Assembly: GCA_023228065.1 (NCBI GenBank)
Contig: JALOBX010000002.1
Coordinates: forward strand, 145,975 to 209,974
DNA length: 64,000 bases
DNA from: Candidatus Pacearchaeota archaeon
Lineage (GTDB): Archaea > Nanoarchaeota > Nanoarchaeia > Pacearchaeales > GW2011-AR1
Reading direction: 5' to 3'
The position numbers and the translations under genes are program-made. A model generated the notes under the pieces. That model was not told the origin of the DNA. It ran no database searches and saw only the letters and a program-made list of their open reading frames with translations. Positions within the stretch are counted from its first letter, which is position 1, and each line of letters opens with the position of its first letter. Shown one piece after another: positions 60,981 through 64,000 of the stretch.

Positions 60981-62188
60981 TTTTTATTCCATTCTTCAGT
61001 AAAAGATTTCAACTTATTTCTTTGTTCTCTTAATAAGAAAGAATCTCTATCATTATATTCAACAGTTGGCATCCAACTAAACTCTTCTTTATTCTTTCCT
61101 ACAGAATGTTGATAATTATCATAATTACTATTAAACTGTTTAATGTTATATTTTTTAGGATTTTTCCATATATCTGTCCCTGGGTAAGGAACCAACGTGA
61201 ATAAACTAACTTTTGTTGGTTGTGTTTCTTTAATAAAAGAAATTGTATTTTCAACAATATTATCTGATTCAAATGGCAATCCAGATATCAAAAACAATTT
61301 TACTCCCAATCCTTTATCTTTAATCTTTTTAATAACTTTTTTAGCATCCTCAATATTTAACTTTTTTGATATCGAATCCAAAACCTTTTGTTCTACAGAT
61401 TCAATTCCCAAATTTATAAATGTACCACCATTATTTACCATAACATCAAGCATATAATCTGTGATACTATCAACCCTTGATTCACAAAACCATTTTATGT
61501 CTAATTGTGAAATCTTTTCAGAAACATTCTTAAAAAACTTTTTATTAAATGGAAAAATATCATCAATAAACTTATAATGCTTTGTACCATATGTATCTTT
61601 TAAATATTTTATTTCATCAAAAATACTATCTGGATCTCTAAAAACCACATCTCTTCCCCATATCACATTAGAAGCACAAAATGCACATTTATATGGACAC
61701 CCTCTTGAAGCCATTAATGAACAAGATTTAACACCATCCATATATGTTTCATATTGAATCCTATTCCAAATTTTTCTTTTTGGAATAGGAATCAAATTTA
61801 AATTTTCATTTTTTGAATAATAAATTGTTTTTTCTTTTATATTATTTAAAATCTTTTGAATGACCAATTCTCCTGGACCTTTTACAACTATATCAAAATC
61901 TTTTAAACATTCTTCTGGTAATGCACTAGCATGAGATCCACCTAAAACTTTTATAGATTCTTTTGATAAAGTACTTAACAATTTCACTGTATTATTATAA
62001 TGAATTGTTGCTCCTGTAAAAAAATATACATCTGCTTCTGGTATAATTTTATCAAAAGATAAATCTACCATTTCATTTTCTATCCCCAAATTGTCTAAAA
62101 CACCTTCTAAATACATCAATCCTATTGGCTCTGCCATTTTAGGATTTGATAAAAACTTTTGTGAAGGTGAAACTAAAACAATCTTCAT
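60977..62188 (-). CDS. B12-binding-type radical SAM enzyme
   Basis: A protein of 403 residues. The N-terminal part (MKIVLVSPSQKFLSNPK; VLGGSHASALPEECLKDFDI) follows the cobalamin-binding fold found in this class. SRGCPYKCAFCASN near 155 is an intact CxxxCxxC cluster motif. GIESVEQKVLDSISK and ISGLPFESD match the TIM-barrel strands. These enzymes do radical methylation or other C-H chemistry. In this cluster a sugar or sugar-nucleotide target is likely. A strong GGAGGT lies before ATG 62188. Confidence 0.82.
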   Translation of the reverse strand: MKIVLVSPSQKFLSNPKMAEPIGLMYLEGVLDNLGIENEMVDLSFDKIIPEADVYFFTGATIHYNNTVKLLSTLSKESIKVLGGSHASALPEECLKDFDIVVKGPGELVIQKILNNIKEKTIYYSKNENLNLIPIPKRKIWNRIQYETYMDGVKSCSLMASRGCPYKCAFCASNVIWGRDVVFRDPDSIFDEIKYLKDTYGTKHYKFIDDIFPFNKKFFKNVSEKISQLDIKWFCESRVDSITDYMLDVMVNNGGTFINLGIESVEQKVLDSISKKLNIEDAKKVIKKIKDKGLGVKLFLISGLPFESDNIVENTISFIKETQPTKVSLFTLVPYPGTDIWKNPKKYNIKQFNSNYDNYQHSVGKNKEEFSWMPTVEYNDRDSFLLREQRNKLKSFTEEWNKK

Positions 62189-62208
62189 CCACTACCTCCT
62201 AGAATCTC

Positions 62209-63306
62209 CTATGGAAAATATCTACACATCTTATCTTCAATAAAAATATTTTCCACAAACTCATTATAAGGTCCAAAAGTACATCTCGGACAATCTTCAA
62301 CTTTAATATTCCTCATAATTTCCTTATGTCTTTCTGAATTCCAGTGTTTTAATACTTCTTTTGGATCTGGATAATGAGAACAAAGAATTAAATCTTTTCT
62401 GCCTCTCATATCAAAACAAAGATGACAATTCCCATCTGCTCCAAATGTTAAAACAAGCGGAGCTGCCCAACATCTCTTAAAAGGAACATTTCTTTGAAAA
62501 TCTTCTTTAAATTTATGACGAACCCCGTAAAAATGAAAATCATCAGTTTCCAAAAGAAGACTTTGTTCAATTTCTTTATTAATTAAATCATACTTATCTG
62601 TATAATCTATTTTCCCCTTGTTTTTGGTCTTTGGAACATTATCCCATCCTACAGGTCTTAGATGAAAATCCTTAACACCAATCTGTTTTGCTAATTGTGC
62701 TGCTACATATATATCTTCAGCATTATACGGAGAAAACAGATATTTATACGCTAAATCACAGTTATATCCTGTTCTTTTAATTTCTTTTGCTAGTTTTTCA
62801 ATATTACGAATAACTACATCAAATAAATTACTATTTTTTATTCCTTTAACTTTTATATATGTATCGGGAGTTCCAGCATCTACTGACACACCAACCCATC
62901 TGCAAGTTTTTACTATAGTTTCTATTAATTCATCATTCAAAAGAGAACCATTTGTAATAAGTCCAGCCGCAATATTATTGTTATTTAATCTTAACAAAAA
63001 ATCTTTTAAACCAGGATTCAATAAAGGCTCGCCCCCTCCGGCTAAACAGGAACTTTTTACACCCCACTCTGCATAAAAATCTGCTAATTTAATTAAATGA
63101 TCTTTAGGAATAACTGCATTTTTCTTATCTTCCATATACTGCATAGCATTACACCAAATCCAATCATAATTACAACTGTTTGCTGGATCTGTATCAATTT
63201 GTATTGGTACAAGATAATCCTCTTTTGCAAATCCTTCAAACCACTCTCTCCACATTAACCCTTTCCAAGAATTAAATGCATTGTATTTATTATTCCATTC
63301 TTTCAT
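62209..63306 (-). CDS. Radical SAM/SPASM-like protein lacking one cluster cysteine
   Basis: A protein of 365 residues. The fold looks complete: DTDPANSCNYDWIWCNA, then CLAGGGEPLLNP (GGEP motif) and VGVSVDAGTPDTYIKVKG. A C-terminal cysteine-rich region follows (CHLCFDMRG, CPRCTFG). The usual CNxxCxxCN motif here reads CNYDWIWCN: Trp49 (TGG) replaces the middle cysteine. Without it a normal [4Fe-4S] cluster is not expected. It may be an inactive or non-catalytic protein, or a sequence error (one base from TGT). GGAAAA lies before the ATG, and it overlaps the aminotransferase gene by 17 nt. Confidence 0.75.
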   Translation of the reverse strand: MKEWNNKYNAFNSWKGLMWREWFEGFAKEDYLVPIQIDTDPANSCNYDWIWCNAMQYMEDKKNAVIPKDHLIKLADFYAEWGVKSSCLAGGGEPLLNPGLKDFLLRLNNNNIAAGLITNGSLLNDELIETIVKTCRWVGVSVDAGTPDTYIKVKGIKNSNLFDVVIRNIEKLAKEIKRTGYNCDLAYKYLFSPYNAEDIYVAAQLAKQIGVKDFHLRPVGWDNVPKTKNKGKIDYTDKYDLINKEIEQSLLLETDDFHFYGVRHKFKEDFQRNVPFKRCWAAPLVLTFGADGNCHLCFDMRGRKDLILCSHYPDPKEVLKHWNSERHKEIMRNIKVEDCPRCTFGPYNEFVENIFIEDKMCRYFP

Positions 63307-64000
63307 ATTTTTTCCAATCCATTTCAGTTAATATTTCATAAACATTTTTTATTTGTTCTTCTTGTAAAAACATAGAAGAAGGAAGATAAATAACTGTATC
63401 ATAAATTTTCTGCGCTACAGGAAAATTTCCTAAATTTTTAAATTGTAAATGATCTGTTATTGGATGATATAATTTACTTATTTCACAAAATGTTTGTGTT
63501 TTTGAATTTGCAAAACGATAAAATTCTTTATCATGTATCAATGCTGCCATTGCTGTTATTTCTTGACCAAAATCAAATAATTTTATATATTTTCTATATT
63601 CATCAAAAATTCTCTTTTTTTCTTTTTTTATATTTTCTAAATCATTTAATTGAGAAAGTCCTAAACAAGCTAAAATATCATTAAATTTAAAATTTAAACC
63701 TATTTCTTTATGGATTTTAGTTTCTCTCCAATTTCCACCTTGATCTTTCATATTACAACAAGAATCATAATATTCTTCATTATCTGTTAATATAGCGCCT
63801 CCCTGTCCTGTTGTTATCATTTTAGGAGTAGAAAAAGAAAAAATAGAAATATCTCCATATTTACCAGCACCATCTAAACCTACTGATTGAGCACTATCTT
63901 CTAACATTAATGTATTATATTTCGTGCACATTTCTCTCACTTCTTTGACATCTTTACCAAGATATCCATTGTGCTCCACAAACATAGCTATTTTTTCATC
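63290..64000 (-). CDS. DegT/DnrJ/EryC1-type aminotransferase, partial at right edge
   Basis: The C-terminal part of a PLP-dependent sugar aminotransferase; the frame stays open to the window edge, so the start lies beyond 64000. Visible motifs are LMLEDSAQSVG (acidic residue for the cofactor ring), SFSTPKMITTGQGGAI with the probable PLP lysine, and GLNFKFNDILACLGLSQL, all typical of this family. These enzymes add an amino group to nucleotide-linked keto sugars. With the epimerase, radical SAM and methyltransferase genes it indicates synthesis of a modified amino sugar. Confidence 0.88.
   Translation of the reverse strand, partial: DEKIAMFVEHNGYLGKDVKEVREMCTKYNTLMLEDSAQSVGLDGAGKYGDISIFSFSTPKMITTGQGGAILTDNEEYYDSCCNMKDQGGNWRETKIHKEIGLNFKFNDILACLGLSQLNDLENIKKEKKRIFDEYRKYIKLFDFGQEITAMAALIHDKEFYRFANSKTQTFCEISKLYHPITDHLQFKNLGNFPVAQKIYDTVIYLPSSMFLQEEQIKNVYEILTEMDWKKYERME

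Overview
The window reads as the late (virion) region, plus part of the replication/recombination region, of a large, strongly AT-rich tailed phage with a contractile, T4-like tail. Every gene I can support is on the minus strand. Genes are packed tightly, often overlapping by a few bases (TAATG or ATGA junctions), and most have a clear GGAG-type ribosome binding site. No tRNA, rRNA or CRISPR array was seen, and no gap over 300 bases lacks a gene. The host cannot be named. A holin/spanin-like group suggests a Gram-negative host.

In transcription order (right to left), 63990-59450 holds a sugar-modification cluster: a DegT-type aminotransferase cut by the window edge, two radical SAM proteins, an NAD-dependent epimerase and a methyltransferase. 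Small zinc-ribbon and membrane proteins follow, then a gp55-like late sigma factor (57957-58610). Positions 57665-29390 carry the baseplate, tail and other virion genes: an M15 peptidoglycan peptidase, a spike-like protein, a 1754-residue protein, gp25, gp6, DNRLRE- and LamG-like proteins and several very long proteins without a recognised family. A small replication block (27814-23161) encodes a RuvC-like nuclease, a DnaG-type primase and a one-chain Mre11-Rad50 fusion. A holin/spanin-like group sits at 23101-22000.

The head region follows: terminase, a portal interrupted by a LAGLIDADG intein, a cluster of tagged modular proteins, short acidic core-like proteins, the prohead protease, a bS21 ribosomal protein homologue, the scaffold and the major capsid protein. 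The capsid gene is followed by a strong terminator, a free-standing homing endonuclease and neck-type genes. TATAAATA boxes upstream of the scaffold and LamG genes fit the gp55-like sigma.

The most unusual feature is a short peptide tag (consensus DQSESxRxxxLDLDEVWRRIK) found in several otherwise different proteins at 594-2582 and 11268-15040. These carry an HD-hydrolase domain, a zincin HELTH motif and ankyrin repeats. They lie inside the head gene cluster, and the tag DNA is nearly identical between loci. I infer a family of modular proteins sharing a targeting or processing tag, possibly capsid cargo. One member is broken by a 1-nt deletion.
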